The notes below the pieces were generated by a model that did not search any database, was not told the origin of the DNA, and worked only from the letters and a program-made list of their open reading frames with translations. From positions 1,364,001 to 1,428,000 of the forward strand of contig NZ_CP028271.1 in the NCBI RefSeq assembly GCF_009914055.1: DNA of 64,000 bases, given 5' to 3'. Both the position numbers and the translations under genes were made by a program. Numbering within the stretch: position 1 is the stretch's first letter; each line of letters begins with the position of its first letter. The stretch is from Mixta intestinalis. Lineage in GTDB: Bacteria; Pseudomonadota; Gammaproteobacteria; Enterobacterales; Enterobacteriaceae. Shown piece after piece: positions 1 through 8,907 of this stretch.

Positions 1-418
1 TGCCCGGTGTCGGTGCATAGTGGAACAGCGAGGCGACAAAGGTAGCGGTGTACTCTGCAATCGAAGTGATGGTAACCACCAGCGCCCACAGGTAAATCCA
101 TGCCGCAATCCAGGCGTAGCGTTTGCCCCACAGCCGTCTTGCCCAGGGATAGAGCCCGCCGGTGATAGGATACTGCGAAGCCACTTCGCCGAATACCAGC
201 GCCACGAGCAGCTGCCCGCAGGCGACAATCAGGATCCACCAGACAGCGGGCGGCCCTGCCAGAGTGACGGCCAGCGCAAACAGCGAATAAACCGCCGTTA
301 GCGGGGAAAGGTAAGTGAAACCCAGGGCGAAATTTGAAATTAAGCCGATCGATCGGTTGAACTGTTCTTTATTTGCAGGTTGATTTTTATCGCTTTTCTT
401 ATCCGTTGTCTGTTCCAT
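1..418 (-). CDS. APC-superfamily amino acid (probably GABA) permease, N-terminal part
   Basis: This is the first 139 codons of a membrane permease cut by the left edge. It starts at an ATG (418) and reads MEQTTDKKSDKNQPANKEQF, a charged cytoplasmic tail, followed by a helix beginning NRSIGLISNFALGFTYLSP, the pattern of TM1 in the amino acid/choline transporter branch of the APC superfamily. At least three more hydrophobic stretches follow before the cut. Position directly after gabT-gabD on the same strand suggests uptake of GABA or a related amine; the substrate is inferred from context only. A promoter segment shared with the second permease lies 43 bp upstream. Confidence 0.85.
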   Translation of the reverse strand, partial: MEQTTDKKSDKNQPANKEQFNRSIGLISNFALGFTYLSPLTAVYSLFALAVTLAGPPAVWWILIVACGQLLVALVFGEVASQYPITGGLYPWARRLWGKRYAWIAAWIYLWALVVTITSIAEYTATFVASLFHYAPTPG

Positions 419-460
419 ATCTTACTCTCTTTAAGGGCATAATCGCAGGCGACAGGATGA

Positions 461-515
461 AATTTATAAAACATAATAAGTTATATGTATATTGCCAATG
501 TCACAATTTTGTTAA
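461..515 (-). promoter_or_regulatory. Shared permease promoter element, copy 1
   Basis: Read toward the permease at 418, this segment has the blocks TTAACAAAATTGTGAC, GGCAATATACATAT and ATGTTTTATAAATT. The last two blocks are identical, in the same order and nearly the same spacing, at 5270-5325. The TTATAAATT end probably contains the -10 region. A common regulator of the two permeases is inferred; I cannot name it. Confidence 0.6.
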
Positions 516-663
516 CGCCTTAACAAAAAGAACATAACTATTTTCAGTCGTTGCTCTAACCGGGCTGTGGCGCAAGGCAAGCGGATTACGGACATAAAAA
601 AACCGACGATAACAGCTATCGTCGGTGCTCAAGCGAGCCAGACACCAGGGAATACAGTGTTAA

Positions 664-2112
664 TTACAGCGCGACACAGATATATTTCAGTTCAAGATAA
701 TCATCGATACCAAAACGCGATCCTTCCCGGCCCAGCCCGGACTGCTTGATGCCGCCAAAGGGCGCGACTTCGTTAGAGATCAGGCCGGTATTAACGCCAA
801 CCATGCCATACTCCAGCGCTTCCGGAATTAACCACTGACGACGGGCGTCACGGGTAAACAGATAGGCCGCCAGGCCAAACTCCGTATCGTTGGCATAGCC
901 GACAACTTCTTCGTCGGTATCAAAAGGGATCAGCGGTGCAACCGGCCCAAACGTCTCTTCGCGGGCAAAGCGCATCGCCTGGGTCACGTTGCCAACAACC
1001 GTTGGGGTAAAGAAATTCCCGCCCAGCGGATGACGATGACCGCCCGTCAGCAGTGATGCGCCCTGCTCCAGCGCATCGCTGATATGCTGCTCTACTTTAC
1101 TGACGGCACGCGCATCGATAAGCGGCCCCTGCGTCACCTTCTCTTCCATACCGTTGCCCACTTTCAGCGACTGCACCGCATTAACCAGCGCATCCGCCAG
1201 TGCCGGATAGATACCGCGCTGCACGTAAATGCGGTTGGCACAAACGCAGGTTTGCCCGCTGTTACGGAATTTCGATGCCATAATGCCGCTGACCGCCAGC
1301 TCCAGATCGGCATCGTCAAACACGATCACCGGCGCGTTGCCGCCCAGCTCCAGCGAGAGTTTCTTTATTGTTGGCGCGCACTGCGCCATCAAAAGGCGTC
1401 CGGTTTCCGTCGAGCCGGTAAAGCTCAGTTTGCGCACCTTTGGGTTACGGCAGAGTTCACCGCCGATCGCTTTCGCATCCCCGGTCACTACCTGTAGCAC
1501 GCCCGGCGGTAGCCCCGCCTCTTCGCCCAGCCTGGCCAGCGCCAGAGCGGTGAGCGGCGTCTGCTCTGCCGGTTTAACGATAATCGCGCAGCCTGCCGCC
1601 AGCGCCGGTGCCACTTTGCGGGTAATCATCGCTGCCGGAAAGTTCCACGGCGTGATGGCGGCACAGACGCCGATCGGCTGCTTACTGACGATATAGCGCT
1701 GCGTTGGATTGACCGGTTGCAGCAGCGCACCATCAATACGCTTTGCTTCCTCGGCAAACCAGGTAATGAAAGAGGCAGCGTAGCCTACCTCGCCGCGCGC
1801 TTCGGCCAGCGGTTTACCGCCTTCAGCGGTCATCAGGCTGGCTAAATCTTCGCGGTTTTCTTCGATTAGCCGCACCCACTGATGCAGCACTTTTGCCCGC
1901 TCGGCGGCGGAGCGACGTTTCCATGCGTGCTGTGCCACTTCCGCCGCATCGATAGCGCGCTGCGTTTCCGCCTGGCCCAGCAGCGGCACCTCAGCGATCG
2001 CGGCACCGGTCGCCGCATTTTTCACCGTCAGCCGCTGCCCGCTATCGGCAGTGATCCATACGCCGTCGATCAGGTTCTTTTCAATAAAAAGATCTGCGTT
2101 ATTCAGTTTCAT
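664..2112 (-). CDS. gabD: Succinate-semialdehyde dehydrogenase (NADP+)
   Basis: Oxidises succinate semialdehyde to succinate, the last step of GABA degradation, in the cytoplasm. The 482-residue product has the length of E. coli GabD and the full aldehyde dehydrogenase layout: N-terminal cofactor domain with TPWNFP near residue 155 and FTGSTETGR near 231, the general base Glu255 in LELGG, and catalytic Cys289 in GQTCVC with a second Cys two residues later as in GabD. It lies 11 bp downstream of gabT on the same strand, so the two are probably co-transcribed. The start ATG at 2112 follows the gabT stop closely. Family assignment is firm; use of succinate semialdehyde is supported by the gabT neighbour. 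Confidence 0.93.
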   Translation of the reverse strand: MKLNNADLFIEKNLIDGVWITADSGQRLTVKNAATGAAIAEVPLLGQAETQRAIDAAEVAQHAWKRRSAAERAKVLHQWVRLIEENREDLASLMTAEGGKPLAEARGEVGYAASFITWFAEEAKRIDGALLQPVNPTQRYIVSKQPIGVCAAITPWNFPAAMITRKVAPALAAGCAIIVKPAEQTPLTALALARLGEEAGLPPGVLQVVTGDAKAIGGELCRNPKVRKLSFTGSTETGRLLMAQCAPTIKKLSLELGGNAPVIVFDDADLELAVSGIMASKFRNSGQTCVCANRIYVQRGIYPALADALVNAVQSLKVGNGMEEKVTQGPLIDARAVSKVEQHISDALEQGASLLTGGHRHPLGGNFFTPTVVGNVTQAMRFAREETFGPVAPLIPFDTDEEVVGYANDTEFGLAAYLFTRDARRQWLIPEALEYGMVGVNTGLISNEVAPFGGIKQSGLGREGSRFGIDDYLELKYICVAL

Positions 2113-2123
2113 GGTAACGCCTC

Positions 2124-3389
2124 TTACGGCCTGGTGGCGGAAGCAATGATTTTCAGCGCCGCGTCGAACTGCTCATCAGGAATCGTCAGCGGATAGAGGA
2201 AGCGGATTACGTTGCCATACTGACCGCAGGTCAGCAGCAGCAGCCCCTGCTCCAGCGCGGCTTTCTGAATACGCTGAGCGGTAGCCGCAGAAGGCGCGCC
2301 GGTCTGCGCATCGCAAAATTCCGCCGCGATCATTGAGCCGAGCCCACGCACTTCCGCCAGCTCCGGGCAGTGCTCACGGCAATCGGTCAAGGTCAGGCGC
2401 AGACGCTCGCCGAGCGCATCAGCGCGCTGGCACAGTTTCTCATCCTTAATGATATCCAGCACGGCATGAGCCGCAGCGACCGCCATCGGGTTGCCTGCAT
2501 AGGTTCCACCCAGCCCGCCCGGCGCAGGCGCATCCATGATATCCGCTTTACCTACCACGCCGGAAAGCGGCATCCCACCCGCCAGGCTTTTCGCCATGGT
2601 CATCAGATCGGGCTGGTCGGCGTAATGGTCCATCGCAAACATTTTGCCGGTACGGGCAAAACCGCTCTGTACCTCATCAGCAATCATCACGATGCCGTGC
2701 TCGTCGCAAAGACGACGGATCGCCGCCACCAGTTCACGCGGCGCTACGTTGAATCCGCCTTCGCCCTGCACCGGTTCGAAAATAATCGCCGCTACCTGCG
2801 TCGGATCGATATCCGCCTTAAACAGCCGTTCGATAGCGGTCAGGGTATCCGCCGTGGAAATATGATGCAGCTCTGACGGGTACGGCACATGGAACACCGA
2901 TCCGGGGAACGGGCCGAACCCTTTTTTATAAGGCGCGACTTTGCCGGTCAGCGCCATCGTCATATAGGTACGTCCGTGGAATCCGCCGCCGAAGGCGATA
3001 ACGCCGGGGCGTCCGGTATGCGCACGGGCAATCTTAATCGCGTTTTCTACCGCTTCCGCGCCGGTTGAAAAGAAGGCGGTCTTCAGTGGCCCTTTCAGCG
3101 GTGCGGCGGCGTTAATTTTTTCTGCCAGCGAGACATAGCTTTCATAAGGGACAATCTGATAAGCGGTATGGGTGAAGGCCTTCAGCTGGTTTTCCAGCGC
3201 CTGTACGATACGCGGGTGGCGGTGTCCGGTATTCAGTACGGCGATACCGGCGGCAAAATCGATGTAGCGATTGCCTTCTACATCAGTCAGCGTACTGTTC
3301 TCAGCCGAGCTGGCATAAAAATTACACATTACGCCAACGCCGCGTGGGGTAGCGTCCAGGCGACGCTGCTGTAACTGGTTATTGTTCAT
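2124..3389 (-). CDS. gabT: 4-aminobutyrate aminotransferase
   Basis: Class III PLP aminotransferase moving the amino group of GABA to 2-oxoglutarate, giving succinate semialdehyde for GabD. The 421-residue product is close to the 426 of E. coli GabT. Visible motifs: the cofactor-binding STGAEAVENAIKIAR near 108, the conserved FHGRT near 138, DEVQSGFARTG near 238 and the Schiff-base Lys267 in MTMAKSLAGG. The gene is divergent from the MocR-type regulator at 3493, with about 100 bp of shared promoter DNA between the start codons, and is followed 11 bp later by gabD. Likely induced by GABA through that regulator, as in other gabTD-gabR arrangements. Confidence 0.94.
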   Translation of the reverse strand: MNNNQLQQRRLDATPRGVGVMCNFYASSAENSTLTDVEGNRYIDFAAGIAVLNTGHRHPRIVQALENQLKAFTHTAYQIVPYESYVSLAEKINAAAPLKGPLKTAFFSTGAEAVENAIKIARAHTGRPGVIAFGGGFHGRTYMTMALTGKVAPYKKGFGPFPGSVFHVPYPSELHHISTADTLTAIERLFKADIDPTQVAAIIFEPVQGEGGFNVAPRELVAAIRRLCDEHGIVMIADEVQSGFARTGKMFAMDHYADQPDLMTMAKSLAGGMPLSGVVGKADIMDAPAPGGLGGTYAGNPMAVAAAHAVLDIIKDEKLCQRADALGERLRLTLTDCREHCPELAEVRGLGSMIAAEFCDAQTGAPSAATAQRIQKAALEQGLLLLTCGQYGNVIRFLYPLTIPDEQFDAALKIIASATRP

Positions 3390-3445
3390 CGTGTGCCTCG
3401 TCCATTCATTATTATTTGGGGTCTGTGAGGCACAATCTGTCAGCG

Positions 3446-3470
3446 TCTGGTACCTTAATCGAGAGCCAGA
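3446..3470. promoter_or_regulatory. Candidate MocR-type operator between gabT and its regulator
   Basis: The dyad TCTGG...CCAGA flanks a CTGGTACCTTAA stretch in the 103-bp divergent intergenic region. MocR/TauR-type regulators bind CTGG-containing boxes near their own promoters, so this is a reasonable operator candidate. No binding evidence can be read from sequence. Confidence 0.3.
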
Positions 3471-3492
3471 TCGTTTTAATTATAGGATCCAC

Positions 3493-4992
3493 ATGCGTTC
3501 ACTTGCCGTAGATGTGATCAAGCACGCATTTTCACAGCGTGATGAGGGAAAGCTGCATAAGCGGCTCTATAGCGCCATCTGCCGTTCTATTCTTGACGGC
3601 AGCCTGCGGCCTGCGGTGCGTATGCCGCCTTCACGCGATCTGGCGGAAGAGCTGGGCTTATCGCGTAATACGGTGCTGCGGGTCTATGAGCAGTTACAGG
3701 CGGAGGGCTACATCTCCACCCGCACCAACAGCGGCACCTTCGTTACCGACAGCGTGCTGGATAACCTTGACGCCAGCCCGGAAAAACAGGCGACGCGGGT
3801 AAATGAAGAGGATTACGGCAGCCTTTCCGCGCGTGGGCTTGAGCTACTCGGCAATGCCAGCGCCAGCCCTAAACAGTGGGGCCCCTTTCTGCCTGGCGTA
3901 CCTGACGTAGTGAGTTTCCCCCATCGCATCCTGAAAAAATTCTACGATCGCCAGACCCGGCAGGCGCGCCCGGAACACCTCACTTACGATACGGTCGGCG
4001 GTGCGGCAAGGCTGAAAAGCGCGCTGGCTGATTATCTGCGCAGCGCACGCGGCGTACGCTGCTCGCCCGATCAGATACTGATTACCGAAGGCATACATCA
4101 GGCGCTGGATCTGGTCACGCGCTCGCTGTGCAACCCCGGCGACAACGCCTGGATTGAAGAGCCTGGCTACTGGGGAATTAAAAATATTCTGCGTATGAAC
4201 GCGGTTAACTTTTCAGCCCTGCCGGTGGATGAACAGGGCATGGTTGCCGGAGAGCCGCATCGGCCTGCGCCACGGTTAATTTTCGTTACCCCATCACACC
4301 AGTATCCGCTGGGATCGGTAATGAGCCTGAGCCGCCGTAAAACGCTGCTGGCACTGGCAAGAGAAACCCGTAGCTGGATCGTTGAGGATGATTATGACAG
4401 TGAATTCCGCTTCGCCGGTCAGCCGATTCCTTCACTACAGGGACTGGAAGAGCACGGCCCGGTCATCTATATCGGCACCTTCAGTAAAACGCTCTATCCC
4501 GCGCTGCGGCTGGGCTACGTAGTTTTGCCCGCTCCGCTGGCGGCCTCGCTGAAGAAAATACATAACGAACTTTATCGCGGTGGGCATTTGCAGATGCAGG
4601 GAGCGCTGGCGGATTTTATCAGTGAGGGCTATTACGCCGCGCACATTCGTAAAATGCGCCAGCTTTATGCGCGCCGCCGTCAGGCGCTGGTTACGCTGAT
4701 CCTTACCCGACTGGGCAGCGACTATCTCGGTCAGTACAACAGTAATGCCGGACTGCATCTGATTTTACAATTACCTGATGGTACTGATGATGTTGCACTG
4801 GCGCAGCACGCCAACAACGAAGGACTGCTGGTTCGTCCCCTGTCTCGTTATTACATTGGTGAAGATAAAACACCTGGCCTGCTGCTGGGCTTTGCCCATA
4901 TTGACGAGCGTGAACTGGAACCGTGCTTTAACCGACTGGCAGCCCTGGTTAAAGCGGTAACCGTTGATAAAACAGTGCCGGAGCAGCAGTAA
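3493..4992 (+). CDS. MocR/GabR-type regulator (GntR DNA-binding domain fused to aminotransferase-like domain)
   Basis: About 499 residues from the chosen ATG at 3493, which has AGGA just upstream and gives the usual GntR N terminus (HKRLYSAICRSILDGSL). An earlier in-frame start at 3382 would overlap gabT and is unlikely. Residues 20-85 form the winged helix (MPPSRDLAEELGLSRNTVLRVYEQL); after a linker comes a fold-type I PLP domain with EDDYDSEFR and the Schiff-base lysine in TFSKTLYPALRLGY. Such proteins sense an amine as its PLP aldimine and switch transcription of the neighbouring aminotransferase operon. Divergent placement beside gabTD fits a GabR role; the ligand is inferred. Confidence 0.88.
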   Translation: MRSLAVDVIKHAFSQRDEGKLHKRLYSAICRSILDGSLRPAVRMPPSRDLAEELGLSRNTVLRVYEQLQAEGYISTRTNSGTFVTDSVLDNLDASPEKQATRVNEEDYGSLSARGLELLGNASASPKQWGPFLPGVPDVVSFPHRILKKFYDRQTRQARPEHLTYDTVGGAARLKSALADYLRSARGVRCSPDQILITEGIHQALDLVTRSLCNPGDNAWIEEPGYWGIKNILRMNAVNFSALPVDEQGMVAGEPHRPAPRLIFVTPSHQYPLGSVMSLSRRKTLLALARETRSWIVEDDYDSEFRFAGQPIPSLQGLEEHGPVIYIGTFSKTLYPALRLGYVVLPAPLAASLKKIHNELYRGGHLQMQGALADFISEGYYAAHIRKMRQLYARRRQALVTLILTRLGSDYLGQYNSNAGLHLILQLPDGTDDVALAQHANNEGLLVRPLSRYYIGEDKTPGLLLGFAHIDERELEPCFNRLAALVKAVTVDKTVPEQQ

Positions 4993-5020
4993 GTAAACGC
5001 GCTTGCCTGACGGTAAAAAT

Positions 5021-5050
5021 AAATCCCCTTATCTGCCAGGGGATTTTTAT
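5021..5050 (+). terminator. Rho-independent terminator after the gab regulator
   Basis: AAATCCCC (5021-5028) pairs with GGGGATTT (5039-5046) across a 10-base loop and is followed by a short T run. It lies 29 bases after the regulator stop codon. Confidence 0.75.
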
Positions 5051-5269
5051 ATGAGCTTAATCCTGCGGGTTTATCGCTGATATTAGGAATATTCCTGGCC
5101 AGTAAATGATAAAAACGGCTGATGCACCATAAGTCGATAATATTATCTTCTGATCTAAAGCTGCGGTCATAGCTTTTTCTTTTACGTTATTATTCAAGGA
5201 ATTAAATGAAAGAGTGCCGTGTAAGCCACGATAAAAAATTTCCTTAATTAACATCATCATGCAAAATAC

Positions 5270-5325
5270 TTAACAAATTTGTGACTTACGGCAATATACA
5301 TATTAAATAATATGTTTTATAAATT
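5270..5325 (+). promoter_or_regulatory. Shared permease promoter element, copy 2
   Basis: Contains TTAACAAATTTGTGAC, GGCAATATACATAT and ATGTTTTATAAATT, matching copy 1 at 461-515 in order, spacing and orientation relative to a permease gene. It ends 32 bp before a possible short reading frame at 5358 but about 445 bp before the puuP-like gene, so any transcript would carry a long leader. Confidence 0.6.
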
Positions 5326-5357
5326 GATCATCCCTCAGCGAAGACGGAGTGTTTTTG

Positions 5358-5477
5358 ATGAATAGCCTGATGATCCCATCCCGCCGGAGCAACACAGGGC
5401 GCAGTAATGAAATGATGAGACAGACCTCCGCTCGTGTTTCACTGTTAAATTACCACCGGTCTGGATTTTATAGATAA
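5358..5477 (+). CDS. Possible 39-residue leader or small protein
   Basis: ATG at 5358 is preceded at 8 bases by GGAG and opens a 39-codon frame beginning MNSLMIPSRRSNTGRSNEM, rich in Arg and Ser, with no membrane segment. It sits directly behind the shared promoter element at a distance like that of the permease at 418. No homologue is recognised. It could be a translated leader, a decayed gene start, or chance. Confidence 0.25.
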   Translation: MNSLMIPSRRSNTGRSNEMMRQTSARVSLLNYHRSGFYR

Positions 5478-5770
5478 CGCCTCTTTTAGTCATTACCGTA
5501 CGGCAGCTACCTGCAACAGGATGTGCTGTTTCAGAACGCAGACGTAAAGGCTTATTAAATACATTATTCTTATCGCCTCTATTTTCAGGCGGTCAGATAA
5601 CGTTAGCGTGTATTCCGGTAATGACGAAGGCAATACGCTCATAATTAAAAAGGAAGTAACAATTAAGAGCGCTGCCCTTCCCCATTCCATTATGGCTGTA
5701 TAAGCACTTTTTAGCTCGCTCAGGGCTGAAAAAATAATGGCGCGCGGTTACTTTTTAATGAGACATTTGC
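5478..5770. other. Non-coding leader region upstream of the puuP-like gene
   Basis: About 290 bp with no supported reading frame, only short frames without family features. If transcription starts at 5270-5325 this is the rest of a long 5-prime leader; no riboswitch fold was recognised. The stretch 5051-5269, between the terminator and the promoter element, also shows nothing supportable. Confidence 0.4.
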
Positions 5771-7096
5771 ATGAGTATAAAATCGGGAAAAAGAATCAAT
5801 CTTTCAGTCTGGCAGGTGGTCATCATCGGTATCGCTTATATGACACCGATGACCGTCTTCGATACGTTCGGTATTGTTTCACAAATTACTGAAGGCCGGG
5901 TGCCGTTGGCCTATCTGCTGGCGATTGCCGCCGTCCTGTTAACCGCTATCAGCTATGGCAGAATGGTACGTCTGCATCCCAGCTCAGGCTCAGCCTATAC
6001 CTATGCCAGAAACGTCTGCGGTAATAATACCGGTTTTATGGTGGGCTGGTCTTCGCTACTGGACTATATTTTCCTTCCGATGATTAACTCGCTGCTGGCG
6101 GGAATTTATCTGCAAACCCTGCTGCCGCAGGTGCCGGTCTGGATATCAATTTTACTTTTTACCACGCTGGTGACCTGGGTTAACTGCTGCAATATAAAAA
6201 CGCTTGCTAACGCGAATTTTATCTTTGTCGGCATACCCGTTATTTTAATGGGGGTATTTGTCTATTTTGTAATTCATAATCTGCTGGCAGAATTTGGCTC
6301 CGATCATGTATTCACAATGAAACCGTTGTTTAACGGCAACGACAGTATTACGCCATTAATTAGCGGAGCGGCAGTGCTCTGTTTTTCATTTCTTGGTTTT
6401 GATGCCGTCACCACGATGTCAGATGAAACCCGGCAGCCAGAATATACTATCCCCAGAGCCATTTTCTTCACCGCGCTGAGTGGCGGAGCGATATTTTTTG
6501 TCGCCGCCTGGTTTATTCAGCTCTATTATCCCGATAACTCTGAATTTAAAAATCCGATGGAAGCGCTGCCGGAGATCGTGCTTTACGTCGGTGGAAAAAT
6601 CTTTCAGATGCTGTTTTTGGTCGCCATCCTGTTTAACACCTTCGCTTCGGCGCTGGCTTCACATGCCAGCGCGGCCCGGCTGTTACACATTATGGGTAAA
6701 GATAACCCGTTCACTCACCGCTTTTTTGGTTATCTGCATCCCAAAAACAATAACCCGGTTTACTGCGTACTGCTGATCGGTCTGATTTCTCTGAGCTCAA
6801 TTTTTATCGGTCTGAATACCGCCGTATCGTTAATCAGCTTCGGCGCGCTGGTCGCCTTCAGTGCGGTTAACCTCTCCGTCATTATTCACTTTGCCTTCAA
6901 CCATAAAAAAATCGGCTGCCTGCGGGAAATTTTTATCAACGTTATGTTACCGCTGGCCGGGCTGGGCTGCGTGGCAATCATGTGGCTGAATCTGGATCAC
7001 GATGCTTTCATGCTGGGCTCGGTGTGGGCCACGCTTGGCATCGTCTGGGTGATCTATTGCGGTTTTACCAAAAAGGAAATCGTTATTTCTGAGTAA
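5771..7096 (+). CDS. puuP: Putrescine importer of the PuuP type (APC superfamily)
   Basis: A 441-residue permease with about 12 hydrophobic segments. It matches E. coli PuuP through most of its length, for example AYMTPMTVFDTFGIVS near residue 22, VGWSSLLDYIFLPMIN near 92, CFSFLGFDAVTTMSDET near 203 and ALPEIVLYVGGK near 263. PuuP is the proton-coupled inner-membrane importer feeding putrescine to the gamma-glutamylated degradation route. The gene is followed 61 bp later by a PuuB-like oxidase on the same strand. PuuA, PuuC and PuuD are not in the window, so the pathway must be completed elsewhere or differ. The upstream promoter element is shared with the permease at the left edge. Confidence 0.85.
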   Translation: MSIKSGKRINLSVWQVVIIGIAYMTPMTVFDTFGIVSQITEGRVPLAYLLAIAAVLLTAISYGRMVRLHPSSGSAYTYARNVCGNNTGFMVGWSSLLDYIFLPMINSLLAGIYLQTLLPQVPVWISILLFTTLVTWVNCCNIKTLANANFIFVGIPVILMGVFVYFVIHNLLAEFGSDHVFTMKPLFNGNDSITPLISGAAVLCFSFLGFDAVTTMSDETRQPEYTIPRAIFFTALSGGAIFFVAAWFIQLYYPDNSEFKNPMEALPEIVLYVGGKIFQMLFLVAILFNTFASALASHASAARLLHIMGKDNPFTHRFFGYLHPKNNNPVYCVLLIGLISLSSIFIGLNTAVSLISFGALVAFSAVNLSVIIHFAFNHKKIGCLREIFINVMLPLAGLGCVAIMWLNLDHDAFMLGSVWATLGIVWVIYCGFTKKEIVISE

Positions 7097-7157
7097 TTTG
7101 CAAACAGGCATCACAGTGAGTCTACCTGTGAAAACAGTAATCAACCGAGCTTAACCT

Positions 7158-8594
7158 ATGAATAACTGCACAAACTTAATAAAACCCGTATTAATGCCGG
7201 ATGCGACTTTTCCGGTCTCAAGCCAGGCGCAACGCGACGGCGACTGGAGCTGGGTAAGAAATAGCGATGCCACGGACAATATTGACCCGGGGAATCCAGC
7301 AAATTACTACGAGTCTACACTCGCACCCTGGATTAATTTCCCTTCCTTGCAGGAGGAGAAAGAGTGTGATCTCGTAGTGATTGGTGGTGGGCTGCTCGGT
7401 GCTTCTACTGCCCTGCATCTTTCTGAATCGGGCATCGATACCGTGTTGCTGGAAAAGAACACCATCGGTGCCGGTGCCTCCGGGCGCAACGGCGGGCAGC
7501 TCACCCCTGGCCTGGCACGCTGGGAAGCCGAATCAATGCTGGAAAATCTCAGCTTCGAAGAAGCCAGACGGCTGTGGCATTTCACTTCAACCGAAGCGAT
7601 GTCTTTGATTGATGAGATCGCCAGCCGTTACGGCCTCGCTTTCGATCGCCAGACGGGACATATTACCGCGGCGGTGCATCCGGGGCATATGAATGCGCTG
7701 GTACAGGCCGCCGATGCACGCAGGTTCCTCGGTGAGGATCATGTCACGGTACTGGGAGCCTATCAGCTACAGGATCATATTCATTCCGAAGCCTATTATG
7801 GCGGCGTGCTGGACGATCTGGGTGGGCAGGTTCACTCTCTGGCGCTTAATCGCGGGCTGATTTACGGTTTCCTGTTAAACGGCGGCAGCGTCTATGAGCA
7901 CAGCGAGGTGATAAAAATCGAAGAGATCGGCGGTGTTACCCGCGTCTATACCGCAGAGGGCGTAATCAAGGCCAAACGCGGCGTGGTAATCGCGGTGCAT
8001 GACGCCACCCATACTCTGCTGGATAAAAACAACGCCACCACGATTCCTTTTTACACTTACGTGGGCGTCACATCGCCGGTGGAAGGCGGCTCGAAAACCC
8101 TGCTGCCAACCGGCAAGCCGGTTTACGACACACAGTTGCAGATCGATTACTATCGCCCGGTGCGTAACGAGCGCCTGCTTTTCGGCGGTCAGGGCACGGG
8201 AATGCGCTGGGACAACAGTAAAACGGTGGATTATTTAACCTCGCGTATGCGTGCGGTTTTCCCCGATCGCCCTGAGCTGGAGCTGGATTTTGCGTGGAGC
8301 GGCACCACCGATCTGACGCTGAACGGTGCCACCGACTGCCGCAGAAGCGGCAAGAACGGCAGGATTTATTCGGTACACGGCTGGAGCGGTCACGGCATCG
8401 CGCAAACGGTGCGGATCGGCAAAGCGATCAGGGATGATATTATTAACGCCAACACCGATTTTGCCATGCTGACCGCTATCAAACATACGCCGCTAATGAT
8501 TGGGCGCGCTCTGGCGCCGGTAGCGATTCCGCTGGCGAAAACCCTGCTGGGCATTTCCGCTAAGCTCTCTCCAGGTAAAATGATCTCTTTCTGA
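7158..8594 (+). CDS. FAD-dependent amine oxidase, related to gamma-glutamylputrescine oxidase PuuB
   Basis: A 478-residue DAO-family flavoenzyme. A roughly 70-residue N-terminal extension precedes the FAD dinucleotide fold VVIGGGLLGASTALHLS and the ASGRNGGQL motif shared by PuuB and related amine and sarcosine oxidases. The C-terminal part has VHGWSGHGIAQT near 400, the typical second FAD contact. It is longer and more divergent than E. coli PuuB (426 residues), so the exact substrate is open: gamma-glutamylputrescine or another amine. Context after the PuuP-like importer and near gabTD favours putrescine or polyamine breakdown. The closing segment carries a hydrophobic stretch (ALAPVAIPLAKTLLG) that may contact the membrane. 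Confidence 0.75.
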   Translation: MNNCTNLIKPVLMPDATFPVSSQAQRDGDWSWVRNSDATDNIDPGNPANYYESTLAPWINFPSLQEEKECDLVVIGGGLLGASTALHLSESGIDTVLLEKNTIGAGASGRNGGQLTPGLARWEAESMLENLSFEEARRLWHFTSTEAMSLIDEIASRYGLAFDRQTGHITAAVHPGHMNALVQAADARRFLGEDHVTVLGAYQLQDHIHSEAYYGGVLDDLGGQVHSLALNRGLIYGFLLNGGSVYEHSEVIKIEEIGGVTRVYTAEGVIKAKRGVVIAVHDATHTLLDKNNATTIPFYTYVGVTSPVEGGSKTLLPTGKPVYDTQLQIDYYRPVRNERLLFGGQGTGMRWDNSKTVDYLTSRMRAVFPDRPELELDFAWSGTTDLTLNGATDCRRSGKNGRIYSVHGWSGHGIAQTVRIGKAIRDDIINANTDFAMLTAIKHTPLMIGRALAPVAIPLAKTLLGISAKLSPGKMISF

Positions 8595-8599
8595 ACCTT

Positions 8600-8622
8600 C
8601 CCCTGTCGCCTGGCGGCAGGGG
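8600..8622 (+). terminator. GC-rich hairpin after the amine oxidase
   Basis: CCCCTG and CAGGGG, extended by CGCC/GGCG, form a tight stem 6 bases after the stop codon. No clear T run follows, so it may be a weak or Rho-assisted terminator. Confidence 0.45.
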
Positions 8623-8759
8623 ACATTTTCAGGGCACGATCGTTTGCCTCCACATCCTTAAGCTCTGCCTGACATTATCTGCCGACAACATCTTACGGTA
8701 CACGGGTTAACCCCAACGCCACCTGTCCGAGCACACAACGCTAACCGATCGATCCGGAT

Positions 8760-8797
8760 CGCTAACTTTATATAATTGGCATTATATAAAGTTAGCG
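8760..8797. repeat. rox/loxP-like site: 17-bp perfect inverted repeat with 4-bp centre
   Basis: Left arm CGCTAACTTTATATAAT (8760-8776), centre TGGC (8777-8780), and the exact reverse complement of the arm (8781-8797). The inner 32 bases (8763-8794) have the length and, as I recall it, almost the sequence of the rox site of phage D6 Dre: one base differs in each arm (TAACTTTATATAAT here against TAACTTTAAATAAT) with the same TTGGCA centre. Read as 13-8-13 it also resembles loxP. It lies about 230 bp upstream of a Cre/Dre-family recombinase gene on the same strand, so it is very probably that enzyme's target. No second copy was seen in this window. Confidence 0.85.
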
Positions 8798-8907
8798 ACT
8801 TTCGTATTGAAAGCCGCTATGATGCGGATCGCACCTCGATCCTGATAATCGGGAGCGGCTATGCCAGATCCTGCTGAATGAAAAAGCATCATCTGTCACG
8901 TTTGCAC

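Noticed and set aside
5057..5260. 67-codon leftward frame after the gab regulator
   Set aside because: Hydrophobic end (ASAVFIIYWPGIFLISAI) looks membrane-like, but no ribosome site, no homologue and AT-rich context; not supportable.
5493..5690. 65-codon leftward frame between the promoter element and puuP
   Set aside because: No ribosome site, no family match, and unlikely composition; treated as chance.
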